Below are positions 30,743-42,004 of a stretch of 64,000 bases of DNA, one piece after another. The stretch is from positions 30,750,045-30,814,044 of the forward strand of contig OY759221.1 in assembly GCA_963662175.1 (NCBI GenBank), written 5' to 3'. The stretch comes from Aradus depressus. Its lineage: Eukaryota > Arthropoda > Insecta > Hemiptera > Aradidae. The notes under the pieces are model-generated. The model did not search any database and was not told the DNA's origin. It saw only the letters and a list, made by a program, of their open reading frames with translations. How positions within the stretch are numbered: position 1 is the first letter of the stretch; each line of letters begins with the position of its first letter. Position numbers and translations under genes: made by a program.

Positions 30743-30789
30743 TTAAGGAACTGTACTAAAGCCTTATTAGTACACACCTCATTGTAGAG

Positions 30790-30870
30790 ATCTCGGTAAT
30801 AACGTTTATTTTCAATTAAACTATAACATGGTAATTGGATACTCATTTTGTACATCAAAACAGCTATAAC
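30790..30870 (-). mobile_element. LINE 3' end fragment, diverged
   Basis: AACGTTTATTTTCAATTAAA, CTATAACATGGTAATTGGAT as in the 55022 family. Confidence 0.45.
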
Positions 30871-31084
30871 CTTCCCAATATATAATATACCTATACAAAC
30901 ATATATGAGATGCCCGAATAGATTTCTGCGATCTGTATGGAGGATCTATGAGAAACGGAACTTGAGCCTCATTAGTACCTCATAACTCATTGAAGAGGTC
31001 TCTACTATAATGAGAATAATAATAGTTATAGTTTTTCTGTTAGTTATTGGTAGTATAAATACTACTAAAAACTATTATTGTCGT

Positions 31085-31400
31085 CGGTGAATCACCAGCA
31101 ATGTGATCCCTTGAACGAATTATTTAATTAAATATTCGCTCCCCCCCTCAAAACCAGTCTACCGTAAGGGCTAATAAACAATAGTTAAATTTCATAGAGG
31201 CATATAAATCCTCATACTTAATTTTGTGTCGATAATTTCATTTCATCGGCAGTTGTTTAGGTGAGTTGAACCCCCTCCCGTCGTTCGATTCCTCTAAAAA
31301 TTAGCACGTTTTGAAAACAAGGAATTTCGATGAAAAACCAAATTCGAATTTACATAACTTTGTATACCTGGGGAAGTAAAAGAAGGATTAGATTTGTGAG
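31085..31400 (-). repeat. U repeat copy, reverse
   Basis: Begins at the outer terminus GTCGTCGGTGAATCACCAGC; two units, then the opposite end with CATAACTTTGTATACCTGGG. Confidence 0.75.
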
Positions 31401-31479
31401 GTTATCTACCTCTTCCATCTATTGTGTAACCCCGTAATGTACACAAAGCAACGCTTCTTCGTTAAGATCATAGGATTAT

Positions 31480-33405
31480 TTTAATAAAAATTAAGATTAT
31501 TTTTTCGTCGGAACCTCTTCCAAAATATGGTCTTGTAAGAACTGAAAATATGGCCTATAAAATCTGTATTATGGCCTCAGTAAAATTTTCAAGATATCCT
31601 CTTTACCTCATCTCAAAATTCTAAATAAAAAACAAAAAAAATAACAATTTTTTTATGCTTATATTAATACAGAAAAAAGCCACAGGCTATCTTTTTGTTT
31701 ATACTCGCTCCAAAAAAGTGTGGAACGCTACATAAAACTGTTTTTGTTTTTTTGCTGATTAGTCGAATTCCAAAAAAGGTATTTATACTTTATATCTTGA
31801 TTATTGATACAACAAACCGAGAGAAAAGATCAACACACTGTTGGCTCCTAATATAAATAAAATAATAATTACAACATAGTCTAGCTTTGGAAATCAATAA
31901 TATATATGTATATATATAATAATATAAATTGACAAATGTAAAAAAAAGTTAATTAATAAATAATAAAAATATGAAATAAAAACATACCTAACTTTGACGA
32001 TGGTGTGGTATGGTGGTGATACTCCGAAATATATATGTAATAAATAAAAATTTATAAACATAAACAATGAATATAATAAAATAATGTATTAAATTAATAT
32101 AAATATATTGCACTCATTATGTTACAAACTGTTGCTGATTGTTTAAATTATCTAATATTATTTATTTTCCTCAATTAATCTATTTATTTATCATTGTATT
32201 GTTCGTTTTTCGCCATTGTGGCTATTAATTTATTTTTTTTTTTCTTACTTCATTCTATGAAAATATTATTATTAAAAATATATTTATTAATTTTTTTTAA
32301 TGTATTTATTCTTAGAGAACCTCGGTCCTAGAATAAAATTTCTTTTATTTACATTTTAAAGTGAGAAAAGCGGATTCAGTGAAAAGTATTCACATCACTC
32401 ATGAATATAATTATACATACATATATGAAAATTATGAGTATGTCACCGAGTATTCTACAAAACAAATTGGCTTATTTTTTATGTATTATTTAAATAAATA
32501 ATTTATATATTAAGAAACCATTAACTACATTTTTTAATTTCGATGTTCACCTCTGACGGTATGAGATGTTGAATAAACCTTTTCGTTAAACACATTTCAT
32601 CATAGAATGCATATTTTTTTTATTAACTTATTTCTTTACCATTGAACTTCTTTCTTCGACTTCGTTCCAGTCATCATTAAGGACTTTTCTTTATGTTAAC
32701 TTCAGAAAACATTAATTAATTTTGTAAATTATAAAAAAAAAAAAATATGTAAAAAATATTTAAAATCCCAGGTTCATTGTCCGTAACAAATGAAAATTTA
32801 CTCTTTGCTAATATAATTGTATTTTACTCACTTATAGTAAACTTTTTCTTTTTTTTTTACCTCCATTTCTATTTCAGAATTTAATTGCATTAAATATTTT
32901 TAGGATAGAACATTTAAGAAAATTATTTAACAAAACAATTTTTTTAATAAATTTTAATTAATTGGCCACCTTTTTATATGTGCTTATCAGTCAAAAAAAA
33001 AAAAAAAAAAAGCACAATGCTGCGCATATAAAAACAAAATTAAATCAGGCACTCAAATACCCATAAAATACAAGAAATTTTCATTGTTAGTTTTTCTAGC
33101 CTCTTGATATTGCCAGAATGTTTATCTCTTCCCTTTTTTAGCAAACATTTTTGTATAGAAAAAATATATATTTGAATGTGCCAAATCAAGTACTATATAG
33201 TATTGGCCGCCATTTTCAATTTACAATACTTTATTATTTAACGAAACAAGTATTGTTTCCTATCAATATCAAGCAAAATTTGTCATTTTTCATTACCTGG
33301 CATCAAAGTTAGTGATTAGATTTAAAAAACATAATAAGAAAAAGTATGAAGCCTCATTCACTATTACATTTGTTTTGAAAAAAATGTATTCTGCTAATTA
33401 ATAAT
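31480..33405. other. extremely AT-rich tract, nothing recognised
   Basis: About 1.9 kb of A/T runs, TATATA stretches and poly-A (33000-ish), with no open frame, inverted ends or known repeat. Confidence 0.4.
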
Positions 33406-33409
33406 TCAT

Positions 33410-33655
33410 CTATGATACATAACATTTTTTGCAGAAATATTGTAAAAATATAAAGAATAACGTGTTTTTTTAAAAAATATTGTCCATTTCACAAAATGTA
33501 TGGGAATACTTTCGGTATTGCTACCATCTTCAGCCACGACAACAAATACAGTATATGTTATGTCGTGGCTGAAGATGGTAGCAATACCGAAAGTACTCCA
33601 TAAATTTTATGAAATAAACAATAAAAAAAAAAAAAAGTTTTTCTTTATATTTTGT
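33410..33655. mobile_element. element end A, inverted pair with two hammerhead-like motifs
   Basis: 33481-33540 (minus) and 33554-33610 (plus) are complementary through GTCGTGGCTGAAGATGGTAG and CAATACCGAAAGTA. Each strand reads CUGAAGA, extra U, stem II GGUA-GCAA-UACC, GAA, short stem III AG..CU (or UU), C17. Stem I (UGG/CCA plus a GU pair) forms for the minus copy. The outer flanks (ACATTTTTTGCAGAAATATT) match 27470 and 56820. Confidence 0.6.
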
Positions 33656-33924
33656 AATAAATTATTTGTCAAAGTATTTATGATTAAAAGATAGAAAAAA
33701 GAAAGAAAGAGATTATGTAGTTAGTTCTATAGTTGTTTTAATGAATTTCAGAAAAAAATATAATCTTTTTTTCTCACTTATTTTCTCCATAAGAACTCAC
33801 AAAATTAATTACACAAGTCTCAATTATTTGAGAAAATATCCGAAAGAATAAAATGTACAGGTTCTCCGGTTTTGAGAAATGGGTTTTCATGTATACAACA
33901 GAAGAGTGCTTGTCTACTGACTTG

Positions 33925-34070
33925 AATATAGCTTTTTATCTGGGAGGTAAAAAAAACTTGAGCATGCCGTCCTTTGGTTGGGCCGTTAAGCGACTCCACA
34001 GTGGAGTAGGGCTCATGTCCACCAGAGGGAATGAATGGGTGCTCTTAAAGCCCGGGCATGAGTCTCAATA
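33925..34070 (+). mobile_element. SINE fragment with internal deletion
   Basis: TATCTGGGAGGTAAAAAAAAC, GGGCCGTTAAGCGACT, then directly CCACAGTGGAGTAGGGCTC and CCCGGGCATGAGTCTC. Confidence 0.72.
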
Positions 34071-34420
34071 GAAGAAAGAGAGAAGCAAAAAAAGATTTGA
34101 AAATATATTTCACAAAACAGTAGAACCTCTATTTCTTCACTAAAATGACTGAAGGGAAGGCCAAAATATGGCCAATATTGTTGTTTTAACTTTAACCAAA
34201 TACTATATTCTTGCCTCACATTTTTGACGTCAGAAGATAAGTTGGTGTTTACATTGACATGAAACAATACTTGTTTTGTTGAATAATAATGAAGATATTG
34301 TAAATTGAAAATAGTACACCTCTATATTTTACAGATATCTCTAGGATGATACATAAGGACAATAGGCTCATGAATGGACGTAACCTTAGACACCCCGATA
34401 TAATGAATTAAATGACTTAC

Positions 34421-34489
34421 TGTATCCGTGTTGGGCAGGGTGACTTCGTGGTGTTGTAACGACACCACTATTGGCTCCGCAGTAGCCAT
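34421..34489 (-). CDS. probable first coding exon of a host gene
   Basis: Minus strand: ATG in good context (AAAATGG), 23 codons reading MATAEPIVVSLQHHEVTLPN and three more residues, then a perfect donor ACA|GTAAGT at 34420/34415. A possible acceptor (GATTACAG) lies 3 bases before the ATG, so an upstream untranslated exon may exist. Codon use and GC content contrast with the AT-rich flanks and no repeat matches it. I do not recognise the protein and cannot place the next exon, which should lie at lower coordinates. Confidence 0.45.
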
Positions 34490-34554
34490 TTTCTGTAATC
34501 AACAATTTTCAATATTATTTACAATTAATTTTTTTATTTTTTTTATAATAAAAT

Positions 34555-34775
34555 GTCAAATCCCACCTTCCATTTGTCGATTTAGGGTCGTCCTTATTGG
34601 AGTCTAGATACCCATATACAATTTGTGGATATGTTCATTCTATCAAGAGTTATCGTGTCCACAGACAAAGAATGTTTAGGATTCAAGGGGTCAAAAACAT
34701 GTAATTCTGGTGAAAACTTGACATCGAATTTCTGTCAGGTTACATAACTTCTATTACACCACTTATAGCTTGGAA
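34555..34775 (-). repeat. U repeat fragment, reverse
   Basis: TCTATCAAGAGTTATCGTGTC and ACATCGAATTTCTGTCAGG mark it. Confidence 0.68.
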
Positions 34776-35046
34776 AATAAAAATACTATTATTACTTAAA
34801 TACTTATTACTAAGTATCATTTGTAACCTTAATATAGATATTTTAAGGTTACCAAATCATACTTTTCCAGTACCAAAAAATAAATTAAATTGTTTGTAAC
34901 AATTAAAAATACGATACGGCAGTTATTAGGGCTTTATTTAAGCCCTTCTCCTTCCCCTTAAATCGATATGGCTTAAAATCAATATGTGAGGTTCTCATAA
35001 GGTTCTAGATGTAGGTACATACAAAATTTCGTATAGGTATAATCAT

Positions 35047-35456
35047 TACGAGGGCTGTTCAAAATATACGCTGACTGACGTCAAAAAACAAAATATACTT
35101 TATTTAGAAGTTACATGTCTGGGTCCCCTTCAAAGTACTCTCCTCCCCAACGCACACACTTATCGCAACGGTGTTTTAACTTGTTGAAACAGTCCTGGTA
35201 CGCATCTTTTGTAATGTCCTTCAGCTGCTTCGTCGCATTTGCCTTGATCTTGGGAATCGTCTCAAATTTTCTTCCTTTCAAGGGTCTTTTGAGTTTGGGG
35301 AACAAGAAAAAGTCACAAGGAGCAAGGTTAGGTGAGTGAGGGGGGGGGGGGGGGAGGGGGGGGGAGAACAGTGATCGAGTGTTTGGCGAAAAACTCACGA
35401 GTTCCGGCTGAATGGGCTGGAGCGTTGTCGTAGGGAAAAAACCAGTCGCCACTCCT
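35047..35456 (-). pseudogene. mariner transposase, C-terminal catalytic half
   Basis: Starts at a TA and the terminal motif ACGAGGGCTGTTC. The minus strand encodes, in one frame, YDNAPAHSAGTREFFAKHS (second catalytic Asp) and, after a poly-C tract, SPNLAPCDFFLFPKLKRPLK with the third catalytic Asp, then KHRCDKCVRWGGEYFEGD, which is the usual mariner C-terminus. The two parts are in different frames: runs of 9 and 15 C at the Pro-rich linker (plus 35340-35364) shift the frame. The N-terminal DNA-binding half and the other end are missing. Confidence 0.88.
35340..35364. repeat. poly-G tract inside the mariner
   Basis: G15-A-G9 on the plus strand; expansion of a proline-codon run. Confidence 0.95.
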
Positions 35457-36049
35457 CAACATTTCGTATGTTGGGAGTTACCTTGTTCACAGACAAGACA
35501 CAAAAAGGCACGTTTTTTTTTTTTTTTTTTTAATTCAGTGGGTCGGCAGACATGAAATTCAGCTGAAAACCCAACATCGAATTTCTGACAGATTACATAA
35601 TTTACCTTATACAGCTGAGGAAGTAGAAATACAGTAAAAGCCTCACAGATTTATAAACAATACTTTATTCTGCTTATATTCAATTTTGTCCATGCTTTGA
35701 ACGGTAATGTTTAAATTACATTTAGGCATTATAAAAATAATAATAATAATATAAAGAAGACAAAAATAAATTAAATAAAAGTTAATTACAAGTATTTTTA
35801 TCCTTTTCTAAAGTTGAAGCTTAAGTTGACTGGCTCTTTGATAAATACACAGTTTTTTGTTCCTCTTTTCCACTTATAGGTCGTCGATTCGCTGGAACTG
35901 TTATCAATATCGTTAAAACACTGAAAAAACTGGCTCAAAAAAAAAAAAAATTAAAACGAGTTTTTTCTCTTAACATGGTTTTTACATCTAAATCCCTTTG
36001 AGTTCGTGAAAAAAAAAACAAAAAAAAAAACATGAATATTCAAATTGAA

Positions 36050-36575
36050 CATATTTTTTTACTTCTCCAGCTACAGGGAAAGTTTTGTAATCGGTCAGAA
36101 ATTCGATGCGGGCTTTTCAACGGAATTTCATGTTTTCCTGATTCCAATAATGAAAAAAATATATATTTTTTACCTGATAAAAAGATTTTGAAATTTTTAG
36201 CGGAATCGACTGAAGAGAAGATGGGAATCAACACATAAGCTCCAAAAACTGCCATTGTAATGAGTGTATTGACACGAAATATCATAAATGTATTCAAAGT
36301 CCTGTAAGAACGACATCTATTAATTTTCAGTAGAATCAACAAAAGGGGAGGGGGGCTTAACTAAAAAATCCCAATAACTGTCGATTTAGTACTGAATACA
36401 CATATAAAACTTCGTGTTCACTCATTCATTTTATCGGGAATTATCGTGTTCACTGGTACAAACACGAACAGAGAAAATTGAGAAAATGAAATTCCGTTGA
36501 AAACTCTGCATCGAATTTTTCACCAATTACATAACTTCCCCTATACTTTGTATAGCTGGAGAAGAAAAACATATA
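36050..36575. repeat. two opposed U copies
   Basis: 36055-36390 is plus (GGTCAGAAATTCGATGCGG onward) and 36395-36575 minus, ending CCCTATACTTTGTATAGCTGG, so two 5' ends face outwards. Confidence 0.75.
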
Positions 36576-36579
36576 TTTT

Positions 36580-37205
36580 TTGAAAATAGTTTTTTGTCTT
36601 TTACTTTATTTACGTACAAACCCTAATAAAACAACGAGTTAACTAAAAATAATAGCTTAATTATATCAAAAAGTACATAATAAAAAACAGAAAAACATCA
36701 AATATTTCTTTAATAGCACTTCGTGTATGGCTAACAGTAGTAAAAGACAAAAATACTACCGTTAAAATAGAAAAATAAAATTCAGATTTTTAACATTGAT
36801 TTCTTTGTTTGATACGGTTAACAGGCAATTTGAAGGTTGTCATTTTAATAATGGTGCAATTTCAAAAATGAAAATTAATGTAGAGAATATAAAATTTTTC
36901 ATATACATAAGGGGGAAAAATTCAAATTAAAAAGAAAAAATAATTATAATCCTATAAATAACTCAAGACCAGCTTTACTAGTTCACCAATTCGCCGCTAG
37001 GTCGCAGCATAACATAGAAGGATTATTTGTTAGTAAAAGGAATATGTAGCATATAATATTATTCTATACAAATTAAAAATATATAGAATTACGCAACATT
37101 ATGTGAATGTATAATAATGTTTCATGTATAAATAAATATATATAATATACATACTTTTAGAGTATACAAAAGGGAAGTTTTAATTCAAATATATGCATTA
37201 TTAGT
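36580..37205. other. AT-rich sequence, nothing recognised
   Basis: No frame, inverted end or repeat match. Confidence 0.35.
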
Positions 37206-37209
37206 TATT

Positions 37210-37440
37210 GTTTGTGACTCATAACTACTAAATTATTATTCACGTGAGATGTTTAACGAGTACCTAACATTGTACCGGCTCGAGACCATAGCTTAACGTA
37301 TCATCCGAAGGACGGCGTGCTCAAGTTTTTTTTATCTCCCATATATAAAAGGTAAGGTGTTCGGCCTTCGAAACCGCGATCTTGAGCTTAGTAAGGAAGC
37401 AGGCTATGTCTGAGCTATCGGCAACCTCTCAAATTGTTTT
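37210..37440 (-). mobile_element. SINE, diverged
   Basis: Body (GTACCTAACATTGTACCGGC, CATCCGAAGGACGGCGTGCT) and head with an altered B box; part of the 3' half is deleted. Confidence 0.75.
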
Positions 37441-37549
37441 ATCTTATTAATATAATTTTTAAATTTATTCTTACTCACACACAAATTAAACGTCGAAAAA
37501 TTATAATAGAGCTAATAATTTTTCATACATTTGTGACTTTTGTATCAGT

Positions 37550-37735
37550 TCTTCAGATGGGACGTTAAGCGATGGTATCACGGTTGTACGATGTCAGGTA
37601 CTCACTCAGCCTGGGTAGGCAAAATTTAGGACTCCCATAGTATAGGTCGAGCTCATGTCCACGAGATGGTGCGCTCTGGTAGTAGGCGATATGACCTAGT
37701 AGTTAATGCTCGGGCATGAATCACAATTGCATTCA
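37550..37735 (+). mobile_element. SINE 3' half, opposite orientation
   Basis: CAGATGGGACGTTAAGCGAT, GTAGTAGGCGATATGACCTA, GCTCGGGCATGAATCAC. It faces away from the 37210 copy about 110 bp to the left. Confidence 0.75.
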
Positions 37736-37739
37736 TTTG

Positions 37740-38830
37740 GATAAATCTCTCATAGAAAAATTACGTTAAAAATTAAATAAGTAAATTTTAGAAAAAAGTA
37801 CCGAAATTAATATCTAAAAAATCGTTTTGAAAATTAACTTTATTCAGAAAGTAAAATTTCAGAGGTAGTACAAGAGTAGTTAGTACAAGAGAAGTTAACT
37901 GAGACGATGTGGTCTCCCCTTTGAAATTCCAAAACTGGAATGTCGGTTCCAGTTTAAATAACAAATTTATTTTCCTTTTTGGATTCCAAGTCGGCCATAT
38001 TGTTTTTGTTGATCTCTGATATCAGTCAGCCTTCCCCATTGTCTTTCAAATTGAACGATGTTTATCACAATCAACCTGCATATCTCGTTTTAAAACAATC
38101 TAACGACCCTGCCTTAACTTACCCTATATGCACAAGCAGCTTTGTACGTTATCTTTAGTATATAATAAAGTAATATGAAATGAAAAATGTTTACAAAAAT
38201 ATATATTTTATTTAGGGGCCGTGATCCCCTAACAATAAATACATCAGGTCAAATAGAAAAGAAAAAAATATTTATCAGTATACCGTACAAAAGCCATCCA
38301 ATAAATAAATTAGTGATACATCAGAGAAAAAATGAGACAATAATAAATATAAATAAATAATTCAAATAAACCGCATAATTAAGAAGAAAATAAATATATC
38401 TAAGTATAGAAAAGAAAAGGAAATAAGTTAAAAATTGAGAGCAAAATACAGACTGTAAAAGAGAAGGAAGGATGGGCAGACTATGTTTGAAATAAAATTA
38501 ATTTAATAAAAACTAATATAAAAACAGGGGTCTAAACAAAAATAAATAAATGAAAATAATATTTAAAAAAAAAAAAAAAAAACAGACAAATAAAAGTAAA
38601 TAAGTTGTGGTAAAAGTCTAGATTTTCTCCGAAAGGTCTTTTCTTCTCTGATTTTTTTAAAAACTTGAAACAGGAACCAAATCAGGAAATATGCCTTCTT
38701 ATTATATCACTCTATCGTCATTAGTTTTTGAGGAAACCAAATGATCATAGAAATTCAACATATGAGAAAAATAATGAAAGCTTCGAAGTACAGAAAGATG
38801 ATAAAGAAATTTCAATAAAATAGATAGGAG
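37740..38830. other. AT-rich sequence, nothing recognised
   Basis: A/T runs, including poly-A at 38564-38582; no coding signal. Confidence 0.35.
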
Positions 38831-38904
38831 AGGCCCGGCCGCAAGTCCTCAGTACAGGGGTTGTCGAAGTCAAGGAATTGACGAGCGGGGGTGGGGGTCG
38901 TGGG

Positions 38905-39123
38905 ATGTAATTTATGTATGGGCCTAAAAAAAGGGGGGTCATTCGCACTCCAGTCGCTATACCCGTGGCTTTATGGCATATTCTTGCAATAGCTAATTTG
39001 AATAAAAAAAACTTATTAAAAAATAGACAAATTAGATATTGCAAGAATATGCTATAAAGCCACGGGTATAGCGACTAAAGTGCGAATGACCCCCCTTTTT
39101 TTAGGCCCATACATAAATTACAT
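38905..39123. repeat. foldback with ~95-bp near-perfect arms
   Basis: 38905-39000 and 39029-39123 are complementary, including AGGGGGGTCATTCGCACT and TATACCCGTGGCTTTATGGC. The loop is 28 bp of A/T. The arms are GC-balanced and strikingly well conserved compared with the loop. Confidence 0.9.
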
Positions 39124-39163
39124 AAAGATTGAATAAGAAAAACATTAAAAAAATAGACAATCT

Positions 39164-39595
39164 TCATTTTTCAGTGTGATGTTTTGATGTTTGTGAGAAT
39201 GCTCTCCTAGGATGTAGTGTACAGCCCCGGAACAATGCACAAGGCCTTCTTGGTGTTTCTTCACTAGCTTCTCGATGTGAGCTGCAAAAAGAGGAACATC
39301 CAGTTCTTCGTGATTTTATGATGTTAGAAGAGGAAGTAGAGAGTGTCGTGTATAGCAGAATGGTACATGTGTGTTTAAGTAGCGTTTTATGAGAAGGTAA
39401 ATGGTGTTCCACAGCCTGGTCCTTGGGACTCCAGAGAATTGACAGGTCATCAATTTGCAGTTGACTTTGTTCTTCTACAGAGAATCTGCGGAGAGTGAAG
39501 ATTTTAGCTTCGGTCTTCTGTACGTCAAGTTTCCATTTTAAAAACCAGATAGAAACTTCTGTCAGGACTTCCTGGAGCATTTCAATGGCGACTCT
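39164..39595 (-). pseudogene. jockey-like reverse transcriptase remnant, second copy
   Basis: Minus strand: VSIWFLKWKLDVQKTEAKIF, TLRRFSVEEQSQLQID, then SHKTLLKHTCTILLYTTLS. The same family as 15464-16055 but with several internal deletions, so blocks that are separated there are juxtaposed here. Although 138 codons stay open, the reading crosses frames of the ancestral protein. Confidence 0.78.
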
Positions 39596-39774
39596 TGTAT
39601 TAAAATCTTGTATTAAAGTTGTTGTTTAAGACAAATTTTTATATTTTAACAGTTTCTTCACAGAACTGTAACATTAACCAAACAAAGGTTCAACTTTAAG
39701 ATTGAAATATATCTAAAATGGGTAATAGAAGAAAATATAATGTTCCTTATATACAACAATGTGGTCAAGTATAT

Positions 39775-39945
39775 TTAAACAAAAAAGAAAACAAAAATTA
39801 GCATACAATTAGCATAGAAGTGTTTTAATATGCCATGTGCTTCAATGGACTGTATTGGAGGAAGATGGAGGACAGCGGCCTTGTAAGGTCGGCAGCCATC
39901 TGAAGGTGACCTAGTTTCATCAAGGACTTTCCTGGCACGCGTAAT
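39775..39945 (-). CDS. possible terminal coding exon
   Basis: Minus strand: acceptor TTCACATTGCAG, then 56 open codons beginning ITRARKVLDETRSPSDGCRP, with YKAAVLHLPPIQSIEAHG next, and a stop at 39775. The first 40 codons look like real protein with balanced codon use; the last dozen are AT-driven (LIFVFFFV), so the exon may end earlier at a donor or the gene may be decayed. Not recognised. The flanks are repeats. Confidence 0.35.
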   Translation of the reverse strand: MTRARKVLDETRSPSDGCRPYKAAVLHLPPIQSIEAHGILKHFYANCMLIFVFFFV

Positions 39946-40077
39946 CTGCAATGTGAAACTTTCTCAGCGAAGTAACTCAGATCTCAGTAAATAGGAATCT
40001 ATATTATCTCAGACAAAGCATATTTCCCTACTTAGATGATATTTGTCAAAAATGTCCCACTTCAGTTAGTTATATTA

Positions 40078-40260
40078 TGACTCATACCCGGACTTTAACT
40101 ACAAGGTCATTTCGCCTACTAACAGAACACTCTTTCGTCACTCTAGTGGACATGAGCCCGACCCTACTATGGGAGTCCTAAATTTTGCCTTTAACGAGTT
40201 CCTGACATCGTACACGGCGTACTTAAGTTTTTTCACCTCCCAAAAAAAATAAACTAAAAT
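40078..40260 (-). mobile_element. SINE, truncated
   Basis: ATGACTCATACCCGGACTTT to TTTTTTCACCTCCC with a deletion in the middle; the head is missing. Confidence 0.75.
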
Positions 40261-40515
40261 TATAATAATATATTCTTACAGCATCATTCCTCCCATTTAT
40301 TTTTTGGTTGGTAGCTACTCGAGGGACACCGTCATACTCCAAATCCATGAAGACCTAAATGTTGAACTACATAATAAATTTCAGTAAAAACTTTTTACTT
40401 AAGTGTGACACAAATCAAAACCTTTTGGTTAAAAAAATAGGGAAAACACAGGGAGGGAAACACAAAAATATCCGTTCACGATTTTAAATTATAATCTCTG
40501 TTTTTGAATTGTAAT

Positions 40516-40779
40516 TAATTGAGTGGTTGACGCGAAAAAGGTTCTAAACGCCAAAATAACACTTCCTTCCGCTGCCATGTTGAGAACTACTGGTGGCTGT
40601 TAGAACCTTCTTCCATGAGGCTCAACGCTGACATGGGCTCAATATTACCAACTGCTGCTGTAACGGCAAAAAAAACTTCCCTACACAGTCCCTAGAGACC
40701 TATAGAACCTTATTCCACAGAAATCCCATTTTCGACTAAAGTGGCGCTTAGAACCTTTTTCGCGTCAACCCCTCAATTA
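40516..40779. mobile_element. TA-flanked MITE
   Basis: Inverted ends of about 33 bp starting ATTGAGTGGTTGACGCGAAA with AAGGTTCTAAACGCCA; TA at 40516-40517 and 40778-40779. The 260-bp body has no frame; internal GTTAGAACCTTCTTCC repeats the end motif. Confidence 0.82.
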
Positions 40780-40955
40780 TTTTTCTATTCATTTCATTTA
40801 CTTTGTATTTGTTTTTGTTTTGTTTTTTAATTTTTTATTTAAGAGTTTTTAAAATTTACTCTTAAGCAGTAGCATTGTTTTTAATTTAACTGATTATTTT
40901 TGATTTGTATTATATACCCTGTATAAGGGTAATGGTTAAGGAACCTTATTGTATA

Positions 40956-41343
40956 ATTGAGGAGTTTGGAGCCAGAGCGGACCAACCCACATTTTTTCGG
41001 AAAATGAGTTATTACCATCCTGATTTGGCATAGGTTCCCTTTTTTCAAAACCAGTGTGAATCACTTAGTTTCTTCACTTCAGTGATAGATAGCAGCACTT
41101 TAAGTTTAGTCCACAAATATTTTGTGCATATATTTTCAAAGACACAATGGATCATACGGCCTTCAAAAACCTTATAGAACACAAAAAGGGATCACTCATC
41201 CAATACTATTCTAAAATTTCAAATATAAATAAATATTTGGGGCCCATTTATGGAGGTAAACAAAATGTACTCAATTTTCAATTGCCATTTTCTTCCTGTT
41301 CAGTTTAAACCAGTTGGTCCGCTCTGGCTCCAAACTCCTCAAT
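40956..41343. mobile_element. MITE with 31-bp perfect inverted ends
   Basis: Ends ATTGAGGAGTTTGGAGCCAG plus AGCGGACCAAC, exact in both orientations. The 388-bp body is A/T-rich. It starts with the same ATTGAG as the neighbour at 40516, suggesting a shared superfamily. TTGTA lies outside both ends. Confidence 0.85.
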
Positions 41344-41424
41344 TGTACTGTACCTCTGTAAGTGCAACTGTTATAATAAACTCTTCTTCTTATTATTTTT
41401 TGTCTTCTAAATAACTAACAATTA

Positions 41425-41560
41425 AAAACGTTTCGGGAAGCACTCCCATTATCAGTATCTATAATACATGTGTTCTTTAGGTTAACTATTCCTTCTGTCA
41501 ATCAGAAACTTCCTTTTGTAGAACATATTTATTGAGTCGACTTTTATATTTAAACATCTA
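41425..41560 (-). repeat. element end F, reverse copy
   Basis: Complementary to 47205-47345. The minus strand reads CTGATAATGGGAGTGCTTCC then CGAAACGTT, a hammerhead-like core with one key base changed. Confidence 0.65.
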
Positions 41561-42004
41561 AATTTAAACATAAAAATGTAGAAGTCGACATGATATCCCA
41601 CATGAGTCAAAGGACTTATAAATAATTAAGGAAGGTTTTTGTTTATTATCAATTAATTTATTTTATTTGCAATTCTTTTTAATAAACATTGATTTTAATT
41701 AACAACGATTTATTGTTATCAATTTCCCTCTGATAAAATTTATAGAACATGTTATATAAGTCCCTTTGTTTATTTATTTCTAGTTTATGTCATCCATATA
41801 TTTCCTAGTTGACTGTTATCTTTATGCGAACATTATCGTGCAGACTGCACCTGGTATGGAAGCCATCTCGAACAAACACCAATTCAAGGACTTGCCTTTT
41901 AAAGTACTTAAGTCCAGGAAACATTTCAATGAAAAACTTAGCTTTGTCTGCTGTATTAGAAATTTATAGATTTCATATAAGGTTGTGTTGTCTAATATAT
42001 GAAA
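41561..42004 (+). other. unassigned
   Basis: Frames of 60 and 77 codons overlap at 41787-42042; neither has a known motif. No splice pattern is convincing. Confidence 0.22.

Larger units (their letters stand above)
34910..35630 (-). repeat. U repeat, split by a mariner
   Basis: Core to 35046 (AAAATTTCGTATAGG), resumed at about 35468 (GTTGGGAGTTACCTTGTTCA) and ending ACATAATTTACCTTATACAG. Confidence 0.7.

Noticed and set aside
35115..35339. 74-codon plus-strand frame
   Set aside because: Antisense of the mariner transposase.
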